The notes below the pieces were generated by a model. It was not told the origin of the DNA, made no database searches, and worked only from the letters and a program-made list of their open reading frames with translations. From Brachionus rotundiformis (Eukaryota; Rotifera; Eurotatoria; Ploima; Brachionidae), in NCBI GenBank assembly GCA_016802295.1, contig JAESIW010000118.1, forward strand, positions 1,845,430 through 1,909,429: a stretch of DNA of 64,000 nucleotides, read 5' to 3'. Position numbers and translations under genes: made by a program. Shown one piece after another: positions 20,847 to 31,569 of this stretch. Within the stretch, counting starts at the first letter, position 1, and each line of letters starts with the position of its first letter.

Positions 20847-22598
20847 ATGGGTTATGAAATAGCCATTGTTATTCTAGCTATACTATTTTTCATTTATTTT
20901 GTGGCCATATGGTCCGTACACTTTATGTCGATCATTTATGGGTAGATAAATTATTTTATTAATAAAATAAAAATAATAATTGATAATCATTAATTTAAAG
21001 CAAATACAAATTTCACAAAAAGCCTCGTAGCAAGGTAGAGGGTGAAAAATTGCCTGGTGTTTCGATTATAAAGCCACTGATGGGCGTAGATGACAACCTA
21101 AAGGAAAATTTGGAGACATTTTTTGTCATGGACTATCCGACTTATGAGCTTTTGTTTTGTGTGCAAGATGTCAATGATCCGGCTATAAATGTGGTAAAAA
21201 ATCTCATCGAACAATATCCAAACATTGATGCCAAATTGTTCTGCGGTGGCAAAACTGTCGGCATCAATCCAAAAATAAACAACATGGAACAAGGTTACCA
21301 AGTGGCCAAGTACGAGCTTTTGCTAATTTCCGATGCAGGAATTAGAAGTATGCCATTGGGAAAAAAGATAAAAATAATTTTTATTAAAATAAATTTTATT
21401 TTCAAAGTGGCTAATGACACTTTGTATGACATGGTTACATTAATGACTGACAAAGTTGGTCTAGTGCACCAAATGCCATTCTCTTGCGATCGACAGGGAT
21501 TTTCGGGCGCGCTTGAAAAGGTCTATTTCGGCACTTGCCACTGCCGAATGTATCTTTTCATAAATCTAATCGGAGTAAACTGCGTCACTGGCATGTCGTG
21601 TCTAATGCGCAAAACTGTCCTTGACTCAATTGGTGGTCTGCAAAAATTCAGCAACTACATTGCCGAAGACTACTATTTGGCTCAAGCGTTTTTGGACAAG
21701 TAAAACTTAAAAATAATCATTCATCATATCTATTTCTGAATTGGTATTGTCTTTTTATAGTAAATGGGTTATTCAATTATCGCATCAGCCAGCTATGCAA
21801 AATGCAGCAACCTATTCGATACCAACTTGGAAAAAGCGCATGATTCGCTGGTGCAAGCTCAGACTTAAGCTAAACATTATGGCATGGCTTGAACCAATGC
21901 AGGAATGCTTTTTACTTGGTTTGTGCACTTGTTGGACAGTGAACGTTCTTTTTGGCTGGAATAGTCTGGTTTTTTTCCTTTTCCATGTCTTAGCTTGGCT
22001 AATATCTGACTACACACTGCTAAAAATAGCCCAAAATGGAAAGCTACCATTTAATAAACTTGACTATGTGCTTTCTTGGTTCTACAGAGAATCCATCTGT
22101 TACTATTTGTTTCTGAAAGCGGCGGCTAACCCAACAGTTCGCTGGCGCGATGGCAAATACCGACTCAAATGGGGCGGCACTGCTGAAGAGATCAAAGATG
22201 ACTCGAAACCCAGCGTTCCAAGGAGCCAAGGTACCTCATCAACCCTAATTTTGTCCAACAAAAGCATAAACAGAATAAAGAAGCCCATCACCAGCCACAA
22301 GCGAACCAGCTCCTATTCAGTAAACACAAAAAATTCGCCTTCTCATAACTCGAACAGTTTTAATTCAGATGCTGAAAATTCTGTACCATTGCTGTCCCAA
22401 GTGTCGCCAGCCAATTCAAGTTCACAAGTTAGCTTATTGAATACATCTATGAACAATAGAACGAATCGTGCCTATCATCACCAGCATCATCATTCAATTT
22501 CGAATCCGATCACCCCGGTTTTTCCCAATACAGACAATGATATCAAACCAATGAGTGTTCTGATTGACATGAATGAACAGGAAACAAGATTAAATTAG
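20847..22598 (+). CDS. UGCG: Ceramide glucosyltransferase (UGCG, GT21) with long C-terminal tail
   Basis: Exons 20847-20941, 21001-21347, 21408-21699 and 21761-22598 join to 523 residues. The enzyme transfers glucose from UDP-glucose to ceramide on the Golgi cytosolic face. An N-terminal signal anchor (AIVILAILFFIYFVAIWSV) is followed by the GT21 motifs: LPGVSIIKPLMGVDDN, D1 in LLFCVQDVNDPAI, D2 in LLLISDAGIR, D3 in YIAEDYYLA, and R-x-x-R-W in KKRMIRW. Two C-terminal hydrophobic segments precede RWRDGKYRLKWGGTAEEI, where vertebrate enzymes end. About 120 further residues, rich in Ser, Asn and His, have no counterpart in vertebrates and look disordered. The human GTSHPRYY loop reads GTCHCRMY, keeping the His. 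The 60-nt intron 21348-21407 has no stop and is in phase. Confidence 0.93.
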
Positions 22599-23284
22599 TC
22601 TTAGTTTAAGTTATTGGGAGCATTTTGTACAAACCGGAAGCTTTTATTAGAACAAAAAATTTTATTAGGAATTATTCAATTTGACTTGTTTGATGGCATT
22701 TTTACTCATTGTAATCTAAAAATGATGATGAAATTTTAGTTTATCTCTGATGCTCTATTCGTATCTATTTTTTGTTGATTTATCTTATTTTTACCTGTGT
22801 TTAAAAAGAAATATTTTATTATTTTTTTTCTAATTAATTAAATAATTCGTTTAAGATATTATTGATATATTAATCTTAAAATCAGTCTTTTGATTTTGGA
22901 AAATTTTCTCTATTTTTCTCTATCTTTTTTTTTTAATTATTTTATAAAATTAGTCGTGTTAAATAAAAAATATGTTTTTAAACAAAAATATTTGAATTTT
23001 ATTCATCGATTTTAATCAGTTTTGTGACGAGAATGCTCTTTCAATTTTTGTTTCCAATGGTAAAATAATTATCATTATGTAATTAAGGTGAAAAAAAGGA
23101 CTGATTTTAAGAGTTAAGTTTTTTTGTAAATAAACAGTTTAAAATTAATGTTTGAGTTTTTTTTTTCAAAAATTTTTGTCTAAAAACAAAAAAATATTTT
23201 TAAAAATATATTTTTTTATTTAGAAATAAAATTTTAAATTTTTACTATCTAATAAAAGACTAAATTTGTTTTTTTGGAAAGTTT
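22599..23284. other. Intergenic, AT-rich
   Basis: UGCG (plus) and the next gene (minus) converge here, so this should hold two 3' UTRs. Only T- and A-rich runs are seen. Confidence 0.5.
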
Positions 23285-24676
23285 TCATTGGCACATATTC
23301 TCAATTTGTTGGAGCTTTTCCTTGTCAAAAATAGACTCTAGGTTGACTGATTTAATATTTTGAAAAATTTTCACTAGTATCCTGAAAAATATTATTTTAT
23401 AGAAATTTTTTTCAAAATAATTTTAGTCACTCATCTTAATGAAAAACTTAGTAAAAAATAATTATTATTTTTTTGCCTTATTGGTAAATAATTGGATAGA
23501 TGAGGTTCAAATGACACAAAAATACTTGTTTTCTAGTGAACTCTCTTGGCAACTTTGTTTCATGTTAAACAATTTTACCAAAATTTCCTTTGAATTTCCG
23601 TTCTCCATAAAAAAATCTCTACCTTNNNNNNNNNNNNNNNNNNNNNNNNNNNNNNNNNNNNNNNNNNNNNNNNNNNNNNNNNNNNNNNNNNNNNNNNNNN
23701 NNNNNNNNNNNNNNNNNNNNNNNNNNNNNNNNNNNNNNNNNNNNNNNNNNNNNNNNNNNNNNNNNNNNNNNNNNNNNNNNNNNNNNNNNNNNNNNNNNNN
23801 NNNNNNNNNNNNNNNNNNNNNNNNNNNNNNNNNNNNNNNNNNNNNNNNNNNNNNNNNNNNNNNNNNNNNNNNNNNNNNNNNNNNNNNNNNNNNNNNNNNN
23901 NNNNNNNNNNNNNNNNNNNNNNNNNNNNNNNNNNNNNNNNNNNNNNNNNNNNNNNNNNNNNNNNNNNNNNNNNNNNNNNNNNNNNNNNNNNNNNNNNNNN
24001 NNNNNNNNNNNNNNNNNNNNNNNNNNNNNNNNNNNNNNNNNNNNNNNNNNNNNNNNNNNNNNNNNNNNNNNNNNNNNNNNNNNNNNNNNNNNNNNNNGTC
24101 ACTCATCTTAATGAAAAACTTAATAAAAAATAATTATTATTTTTTTGCCTTATTGGTAAATAATTGGATAGATGAGGTTCAAATGACACAAAAATACTTG
24201 TTTTCTAGTGAACTCTCTTGGCAACTTTGTTTCATGTTAAACAATTTTACCAAAATTTCCTTTGAATTTCCGTTCTCCATAAAAAAATCTCTACCTTTGC
24301 CATTAGATAATATATCTATAATTATTTATTTGCATTAATTTTCAAAATTAATATTCCTAAAATTACTGCACAAAAAGCAGAGAATTGACAGAATCAAATT
24401 CTTCGAGTAGACCACTTGAACACTGTTAGTCACTTTATCATCTTCATTTATTTCCTTGAGTACAGTACTAATTAGTTCGTAGAATACCTTCATTTGATCT
24501 CTCTAGAAAAAAAAATTCAGCTCTCAGCTCGCCTAATTAGCAGCCCTTACCGATTCGATTAATGACTCTACAATAGACTCACCTAGACTGGTTGCTTTGC
24601 AAAGAAGAAATATAGAACATGAACTTAGATTTAGCAGAATATCTCTTTCTTGATAAATTGAACTTTTTTCGCCCAT
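23285..24676 (-). CDS. Unknown small alpha-helical protein, interrupted by an assembly gap
   Basis: Exons read on the minus strand: MGEKSSIYQERDILLNLSSC.. from 24676, then SRDQMKVFYELISTVLKEIN.., then GRDFFMENGNSKEILVKLF..SLENK (around 24170-24325), and a last exon of about 23387-23285 ending IENMCQ. The third exon appears twice, in the two copies flanking the N run. If one copy and the gap are dropped, all splice phases agree and an intact protein of roughly 155-160 residues results. I infer that this collapsed form is the true gene. The sequence looks like helical ARM/HEAT-type repeat protein, but I do not recognise a family. Confidence 0.5.
23426..23625. repeat. 200-bp direct repeat, left copy (gap flank)
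   Basis: This segment, from GTCACTCATC to CTCTACCTT, reappears at 24098-24297 with a single difference seen (G versus A, AAACTTAGTAAA against AAACTTAATAAA). It abuts the N run directly, the usual mark of unmerged overlapping contig ends or two haplotypes. Confidence 0.9.
23626..24097. other. Assembly gap (472 N)
   Basis: Unknown bases only. Both flanks carry the same 200-bp sequence, so the gap may represent no real DNA. Any reading frame crossing it is meaningless. Confidence 0.99.
24098..24297. repeat. 200-bp direct repeat, right copy (gap flank)
   Basis: It starts at the last N and copies 23426-23625. It contains the third exon of the unknown minus-strand gene. The right copy continues into that gene's upstream exons and the left copy into its last exon, as expected if both are one locus. 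Confidence 0.9.
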
Positions 24677-24831
24677 TACTTTAAAAATTTAAATTAATTA
24701 TCAGCTATGATCAATCAATGTCTATTTAGTTAAGAATTGTTTTATTAATTCTAATTAAACAAAATTAGATATTTTATTAATTTTATTTATTCAAATTTAA
24801 AAGCAGTAGTTATTTATTATCTATAGGTGAA

Positions 24832-25179
24832 TTAAAGCCTTCGTTTGGCGGTGCTGATGTACAAGACTTGAAAATAAAAAAGTTTAATCAATATTAATCA
24901 ATAAATTATTAAAAAAACCATTATTTCCTCTAATAAACGCGTCACCATACTTATTCTTCAATTGACCATTAACATACTCTTCGGTCTGTTCCAAAGCTAT
25001 GTTCATGTAACCATCTAAACAAACCAAGACGCCTTAAGTTTTAAAAAATCAAATTTAAACCAGCAATTGAGTAACACATGAATGTAACCTCTGTAATCGA
25101 CTCCAGAATTGAGCTTTACGACCACTGGTCGACCAATTATTTGTTTAAGATACTCACTTGGTGTTTGTTTTCTGCTCAT
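24832..25179 (-). CDS. LSM6: U6 snRNA-associated Sm-like protein LSm6
   Basis: Three short exons encode about 80 residues that are almost the textbook LSm6: MSRKQTPSEYLKQIIGRPVV, VKLNSGVDYRGVLVCLDGYM, EQTEEYVNGQLKNKYGDAF, then IRGNNVLYISTAKRRL. Sm1 (VKLNSGVDYRG..LDGYMN) and Sm2 (IRGNNVLYIS) motifs are complete. LSm6 is a subunit of the Lsm1-7 ring (cytoplasmic mRNA decay) and the Lsm2-8 ring (U6 snRNA 3' end). The start is the only upstream ATG in frame. It is head-to-head with TRMT1 across 131 bp, so one bidirectional promoter probably serves both. Confidence 0.97.
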
Positions 25180-25310
25180 TTTAGTTTTTTTTTCAAATTT
25201 TAATTTTAATAAAATTTAATCTAAAGAGAATTTTGTTTTGATTATTTTTTATTGTTCATATGTAAATTAAATTAAGGTTAATATTAAAATTGGTTCATCA
25301 AATTTAAAAA
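25180..25310. promoter_or_regulatory. Shared LSM6/TRMT1 bidirectional promoter region
   Basis: Only 131 bp separate the divergent start codons of LSM6 and TRMT1, so both promoters and 5' UTRs must fit here. The sequence is AT-rich and no specific element is recognised. Confidence 0.55.
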
Positions 25311-26859
25311 ATGAGTTCAGACAATGTGGATAAAGATGCCTTATACAGCAAGGTAACCGAGGGAAAAGCCCAAGCTTACTTTCACAAGACAAAAAATCAA
25401 GTTTTCTACAATCCGATACAAGAGTTTAATCGTGATTTATCTATTAGTGTATTGAACACCTACTCTAGGGTTAATGGCTGTAAAAAATTAAAGATTTTGG
25501 AAGCATTGGCTGCTTCTGGCATACGCTCAATGCGCTACGCTCTCGAAGTAGATAATGTAGAGGAAATATTGGCCAATGATTTTGACCAAAAAGCTGTCGA
25601 TTTAATTGAAGAGAATAAAAAGCTGAACAAAGTTGAACATTTGGTCAAGTCAAGTTGTGACGATGCTACCATTTTGATGAATTCAATGAGTCGAAACTGG
25701 AAGACAAAATTTGATTGTATAGATCTTGATCCATATGGTACTCCGGCAGCTTTTCTTGACTCAGCCATCCGTTCAATCAGATCAGGTGGCATTCTACTGG
25801 TTACTGCTACAGATGCTGGTGTTTTGTGCGGCAATGGAGCTGACACATGCTTTACCAAATATGGTTCGGTGTCTCTACGAACTCCCTGTTGTCACGAATT
25901 GGCGCTCAGAATCCTCCTACAGTCCATAAACAATCATGCAGCCAGATACTCAAAGTACATTGTACCAGTGCTCAGTTTAAGCATTGATTTTTACTTTCGT
26001 CTTTTTGTTCTGGTCTACGATGGTCAAATGAAGGCCAAAGAGTCAATTAACGATGTTGGCTTTTATCACATCTGTCCCGAATGTCACACATTCTACCAAC
26101 AAAAATATGGTAAAACTGTGCCAACAAAAGGAAATGTAAAATTCATCTTTAATTCAACAAGTGAGTACAATTTGAACAAATGTCAAAATTGTGAAGGAAC
26201 CTTGAAATTGGTTGGACCAGTTTGGACCGGTAAATTACACGACAAAGTTTTTGTTCAACACATGCTTAATTACTTGTCAAGCAAAAATAACAAAGAGTAA
26301 AATTATTTTTTTTAATTCAAGATAATTATTAGAATCTTATCGAAATCTTAATTTAAAAAAATAAAGTTTCAAAACAATTGAGAGAATGGTTGGCATGCTA
26401 AATTTGGCAAATGAAGAGCTTGACAATCCGTTGTACTATATCCTGGACGATATATGTTCCGTAATGCACTGTGAAACACCAAACCACAATGTGATGCGTT
26501 CAGCAATTATGAACTGCAATTACCAAGTATCGTATTCTCACTGTGCCAAAAACTCATTAAAAACAGACGCACCAAGCGATGTCATATGGGATATTTTAAA
26601 AAGATGGGTGGAATCCAAACCAATAAAGGATAAATGGCTCGGACCAGAGTACCGGGTGTCCAGAATTTTGAAACAAGAGGCAAAAATAGATGTTAATTTC
26701 ACCGTGCGGAGTGATTGTATGCCTTCATCTAAAAAAAATAATCTCTTAAGATTCCAAGAGCCGCCACCTTTTTGGGGACCTGGCTCAAAACCCAAACGAA
26801 AGGCTGACAATCAAGACAATCCAAATGAAAAAAATAAAAAAATTACTGATAAATCTTAA
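25311..26859 (+). CDS. TRMT1: tRNA (guanine26-N2)-dimethyltransferase TRMT1
   Basis: Two exons (25311-26296, 26367-26859) give 492 residues. The enzyme makes m2,2G at position 26 of tRNAs using SAM. Landmarks are VTEGKAQAYF, NQVFYNPIQEFNRDLS, the SAM-binding LKILEALAASGIRSMRYALE, the acidic VEEILANDFDQKAVDLI, and the catalytic-type motif FDCIDLDPYGTPAAFLDSAI. A Cys-rich zinc site follows (HICPECHTFY..NKCQNCEG), then HDKVFVQHML. The C-terminal domain shows LYYILDDICSVMHCETPNHN and SHCAKNSLKTDAPSDVIWDI. The start lies directly at the beginning of homology, so no mitochondrial leader is evident. The CCCH finger at the C-terminus of the human enzyme is absent, as in yeast Trm1. Confidence 0.95.
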
Positions 26860-26985
26860 TAGTAATAAAAAAGCTTTATTACTGAATTAAATATCTTTTA
26901 AATAAATATTAGATTGTAATTAATCTATTATTTTTTTACTTAATTATTTTAAATTAAAATCAATTTTAAAAAATGTATTTTAAAG

Positions 26986-27342
26986 ATGGGCGCTAAACTG
27001 GACAAAGACTCTGGCAAAGGTATTTACGAGCAGTTTTTAGATCAAACCATCAATTCAAATAAAATAATTGTCTTTTCAAAAACAAATTGTCCATACTGTA
27101 CCAGAGCTAAATCGTTGCTGAACAAGCTAAATTTAAGCTATAGCAGCATTGAACTTGATCGAAATGAAGAGTGTCCAGAGTCAAATTGCCAACCACTGAT
27201 TAATTCTTTGATTAGTCAGACCAGAATGCGCACTGTGCCGCAAATTTTTATCAATGGACAATTCATTGGAGGCTTCATTGACCTCGAATATTTGTCAAAA
27301 GATGAGCAAAAATTAAACAAAATTTTAAATAAAGATAAATAG
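26986..27342 (+). CDS. GLRX: Dithiol glutaredoxin
   Basis: A single exon encodes 118 residues. IIVFSKTNCPYCTRAKSLL holds the active-site CPYC pair. TVPQIFINGQFIGGFIDLEY gives the cis-Pro glutathione-binding TVP motif and the GGF(D/x)D-type loop. It reduces protein disulfides and glutathione adducts in the cytosol. The short N-terminus (MGAKLDKDSGKG) begins MG, a possible N-myristoylation signal, but the context is weak. It is 126 bp downstream of TRMT1 on the same strand and converges with RPS17. An insertion (NEECPESNCQ) with two extra Cys lies between strand 2 and helix 2. Confidence 0.92.
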   Translation: MGAKLDKDSGKGIYEQFLDQTINSNKIIVFSKTNCPYCTRAKSLLNKLNLSYSSIELDRNEECPESNCQPLINSLISQTRMRTVPQIFINGQFIGGFIDLEYLSKDEQKLNKILNKDK

Positions 27343-27437
27343 ATAAAAAAAAAAGATAAATTTTTTTCGATTTTTTTATTTTTTTTAATAAATCGTTAAG
27401 AAAAATTAAAAAATTTTTCCATCTTTTTTAAATTAAC

Positions 27438-27952
27438 TTAACGACGAGCACTGAATTGACCAGGAACTTTAGGATCGATTAATTGCATGTTTTGGATGTT
27501 GGTAAAGTCCAAGTATTTAAGCATTTCTTTGGTCTCGCTGTCAACCTCGATGGTATCTACTTCCAAAACAGAGGTCTCTGGCACATAGTTGTCTCTTCTT
27601 TCTCTTTCTTCCTCTTGCAGTTTGATCGAAATGCCTCTGACTGGGGCGATTTGAATGCGTCTCATCAAGTGAGTGATGAATCTAGGACAAAAATTAGACC
27701 ATGCAAAAATTTGCCAACTTGTCCACACTTACCCGGCTATTTTGTTTCTCAATTTTTTGCTTGGGATAATGGCAACTTCTTCACATACTCGTTTGTTTGT
27801 GTGAAAGTCCAAAGTAAGTCGGGTGTAGTATTTTTCGATCAGTACTTTGGAAGCCTTTTTAACAGTCTTGGTTCTTACACGAGCCTTTAAAAAAAAATTT
27901 TTTTCTTAGTTAATATCCATCAATTCGATTGATTAAATTGGATATTTACCAT
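27438..27952 (-). CDS. RPS17: Small-subunit ribosomal protein eS17 (RPS17)
   Basis: Three exons: the ATG alone (27952-27950), 27884-27733 and 27681-27438, total 132 residues. Landmarks are ARVRTKTVKKASKVLIEKYY, DFHTNKRVCEEVAIIPSKKL, RNKIAG, THLMRRIQ and GISIKLQEEERERRDNYVPE. It is a 40S subunit protein near the beak and head. A first coding exon of only the initiator ATG is a common ribosomal-protein-gene layout. The minus strand upstream reads CTCTTTTGTTCGTCAAG before ATG, compatible with a TOP-like start. Confidence 0.96.
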
Positions 27953-29386
27953 CTTGACGAACAAAAGAGTTTATTTTTCGAAAAGTATCTAAATGTTTCA
28001 AAAAAAGAGGATAAAATATTTTGCATATTAAATTCAAAGAACGTTCACTCAATTGATTTGGTAAAAATTTTAAAATAAGTATACACCAATGTAGCTTGTG
28101 CTTTTTGTGCTTAGTTAGCACAGAACTGGTTGAATATTTAAGCGAGCTAATACAAGTTAAACTTTGTTCTAGTGTTTTTAATTAATGCTCATTATAATTT
28201 TTTAAAATTAAATGCAAATTTAAATTAAGTTTTTGTTATAGATAAAGAAATTGATCTGTGATATTCTATTTATTTTTTAAATAAATTTTTGAAAGTGAAA
28301 ATTTCTTATAATAATTCAGATAACCAAAAATAAATGCAATCAAAATTGACTACTTGTCGCTTCACTTGGTAAGTGCCGTAGCATTTACCAATTTTTTATG
28401 CAGAAAAGTTGATTTTATTTTGGTACAAGATATTTTTTAAAATCAAACTTAAAATTTTTGTTAGATAACTCATTTTTTTTACTTTAAGTAAATCTTCTGA
28501 ATAATGTTTACATATGACAATTAAAAAATAACTTTGTATTTTCAAAATTTAAATAAAATTCAGCTTAAAATGCCAATATATTGCCAAATTTGCTTTTGAA
28601 ATAAAATTTTTTTTCTTAAATTTTGAAATGATTTTTTCTGTCTTAAAATAATAATATTAATAATACAAGATAACGATACAGAACAAAGCTTGTAGAGTGG
28701 AGATGTGCTTATGCAACGACATCTGTGGGACCTTGATGGATAAAATTACATATCATTATTTTTTAAAATTTTATAATTTTTTAATAATTATCTATTTAAT
28801 TGAACATCTTATAGTCAATGTAAAAATATAAAAATAAAATTCAAAATTAATTAAGACAAGATTATGAAGAAGACAAATTGAGGACTTCTCAGTATTGAGC
28901 ACCCAAATTGGTTTATTAAGTTCGTGCCTATTAGCTTAATAATAACTTAATAAATCAAAATATTTTTTTATTCCAATTATAATTGTAGATATTTTTTAAA
29001 AATTCATAATGCGGCCATTTGATATTAGATTCTTTCTAGAGATCCATACCTTTATAAGAAATTGAAATTATATTTTTCGCAGATATTTATTTTGATTAGA
29101 CTTAAATCTTACATTTTTTTATATAAACTAAATTTATTATTTTTTTAAATTTAGAATTTTAAACAATTTTTTAGTGTATTCAAAAAGTGGTTCAATAAGT
29201 AAAGTATGTTGGGACGAAATACAAAAAATATGCTGAAAATATTTTGGTCAAGTAGACCAATGTTTGATTGAAATCGGACCATAAAGACTTATGAAGAAAA
29301 AATATTGACAATTGATAAAAATTTTTATTTTAATTTGACAAAAAATTTCTATAAAATTTATAATAAAAAAATTGTAAAAAAATTAT
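27953..29386. other. Intergenic, AT-rich
   Basis: About 1.4 kb between RPS17 and CEP43, both on minus. It holds the RPS17 promoter. One imperfect hairpin near 28365-28392 (TTGGTAAGTGC, loop CGTA, GCATTTACCAA) pairs over 11 bp with one G-U; its function is unknown. No coding motif is seen. Confidence 0.5.
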
Positions 29387-30744
29387 TTAAATAGATACGT
29401 CCTCGATGTAGTCAGCATCGTTGTTGCCATGTATTGTTGATATCGATCGATCATGAGTCACTTCATCAATTTTACTACTTTCTTCTATGTAAGACAAATT
29501 ATCGTCTATTTCCTCATCTGAAATTATGCCACCTCGGTTCTTAAAGCCCTTTCGGTCCATTGACGGTGTCCTAGGAGTTGTACCACTTTAACAGAAATAA
29601 TCTTTAGTCATTTTTCATGTATTCAAAGAAGCCACTTACTTGGTAAAGTCGTCTTCATAGTCGTCATCGACTGATTTTCCCAAGTCTTTTATGGTCAAAA
29701 TCTCTTTATAAAAACTAAAGATCTTTTAAAAACAAACACCTAAAATTACTTTTGTTCTGATTAGTTGCATTTATTGACGGAAGTTCCCCCAAACTTGATT
29801 AATTAATTAAATAATTTTTTCTCTCGAAAATTTATTTTAAATTTTACCCAGATGATTTTTTGGTTTTGGTTTCTTTTGGATAATTTGAGCCTAGTTTGGC
29901 GAGCTCATCTTCCTCATCAATGCCAAATATGTTCTTTGACTTGGTGTCCTGTTTCTCTTCCAGAAATATGCTCTCACTACTTTTGCTCGTATTAACACAT
30001 TTACTATACCACTTTTGCACAATACCAAGAAAAGATTTGAAGTCAATTGAATTTGTATCATCCGAAAATTCCTCATTTAAAAAAGCCTCTAAAATATTTC
30101 TGAAGAAAAATAAACTTTTTTTTTTAAATCATTTAAATTTACTTTGAAAAATTTGGATAAATATCTACCAACAGTGACAAGACTTTTGACAGAGGTAGGC
30201 TTCCTTTTTTTTGCTTTGGAAACAAATTAAAAGAAGTAATTAAAAATAAAAAAATGTAGCCTACATGCTCCTCTGAGTCGAATTTTTTCTTTAAAGAATC
30301 TATAACACTTTGGGAAAATATATTTGTTTTGCCAAGCGAAGAGCCGGTCGAATAGTTTTTTATCAATTCTATTAACAGAGGTAAATCTCTAGATGAATCG
30401 GTTTCATTAATATTCAAATTTTGGGCTATTTTATCACGTTTTTCAAGGCCTAATGCAGAGTTAAGCTCTGGGTCAAAAACTGAAATGGTATAGTCCAGAT
30501 TGGCGCTTTCAAGGTAGTCTCTGACCAAAGACGCGGCGTTACGACCTTCGGGTGCATTCAAGGCTCTCTTTGCTGCCAAATTGACCATTTCACCATTTTT
30601 AGAGTCCTTGTCCGCGTCATCCAGCGCTCTGAATACATTTGCCCTTATCTGTGCTTTTATCTTGGACAAAAGGCCGCTCGTTTCCAATGTTTGAACTATC
30701 AGATCTTTTAATTCATATTCTTTATCTTCTTCTTCGCATGACAT
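29387..30744 (-). CDS. CEP43: CEP43 / FGFR1OP (FOP) centrosomal protein
   Basis: Several exons on minus, starting MSCEEEDKEYELKDLIVQTL at 30744. The N-terminal FOP/LisH dimerisation region shows LKDLIVQTLETSGLLSKIKA, GRNAASLVRDYLESANLDYT and ISVFDPELNSALGLE. A middle segment with KVLSLLVDIYP and a Lys/Ser-rich linker lead to YEDDF, SDEEIDDNLSYI and the C-terminal ADYIEDVSI. These parallel the human C-terminus, which ends ADYLEDVA. FOP sits at centriolar satellites and the distal centriole, anchors microtubules with CEP350 and CAP350-like partners, and is needed for ciliogenesis. The order of conserved N- and C-terminal blocks makes the call firm. Intron limits in the linker are less sure. Confidence 0.88.
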
Positions 30745-31569
30745 TTTTTTAAAATTCTATTTAAATTGAATGGTCAGTTTCAATTAATGTTTATAAAATT
30801 AATTGATTTGAAACCAATAGAAACCAAAAATATTCAAAATAATTAGCTTTATTGGAAAAGATAGCCAAAATTTAGTTTTATAAAAAATTTTTTAATCTCA
30901 AAATAAAATTAACATTTTCATAAAGCTTTGAGTATTTTTTTATTAAAACTTTTTAAATTAAAATTTGATTAAATTTTAAAAATAAATTGTCCATTTTTTA
31001 TCAGATAAGTAAATAAATCTCTTAGATGAATGAAAAATTAAATTTTTTTTTCAAATTTTTATTATTGACCAAAATTTTTCCCACAGTACCACAGATCTTA
31101 CTATTTACATTTATATGCAAAAAGTGTTGTGTAAATGTGAATTAAGTTAGATCAAGAAAAAATTTTCTTAATAATATGATGTTTATATTATGGTCATGAG
31201 TGTTGTACGTGAATAAACAAATTGACATGACTTGCCAAAGAGTCCAGCTTTGTCAATTGTGTCTGCTCAGCGATTAAGTTAAATAAATCTGTTCAAAATC
31301 AGCTACCGAGTAGTAGTCTATCAAATATTTAAGCTTTTCTATTGACCTATTTGGAAATTCTTTTCAAAAATTAATTTCAAATATTTATTTAATATAGTTC
31401 AAAGATTAATTTATAAGAGTCATTTGATACCTTTTTTATTAAGTGATTAAACCTAAACTGGGCAAACATGAGCAAATATTTGACTAGAATTAAACTAAAT
31501 GTAAACTAGATAGTAGTATGACCAGCAACAAATATTATTTCTTTCCGTGAAATTAAAAAAAACATAAAA
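30745..31569. other. Divergent intergenic region
   Basis: 825 bp between the starts of CEP43 (minus) and the metalloprotease gene (plus), presumably holding both promoters. It is AT-rich and no element is recognised. Confidence 0.5.

Noticed and set aside
23439..24338. Plus-strand frame spanning the N run
   Set aside because: It exists only because N codons do not stop; the flanks are duplicates and the true gene is on minus.
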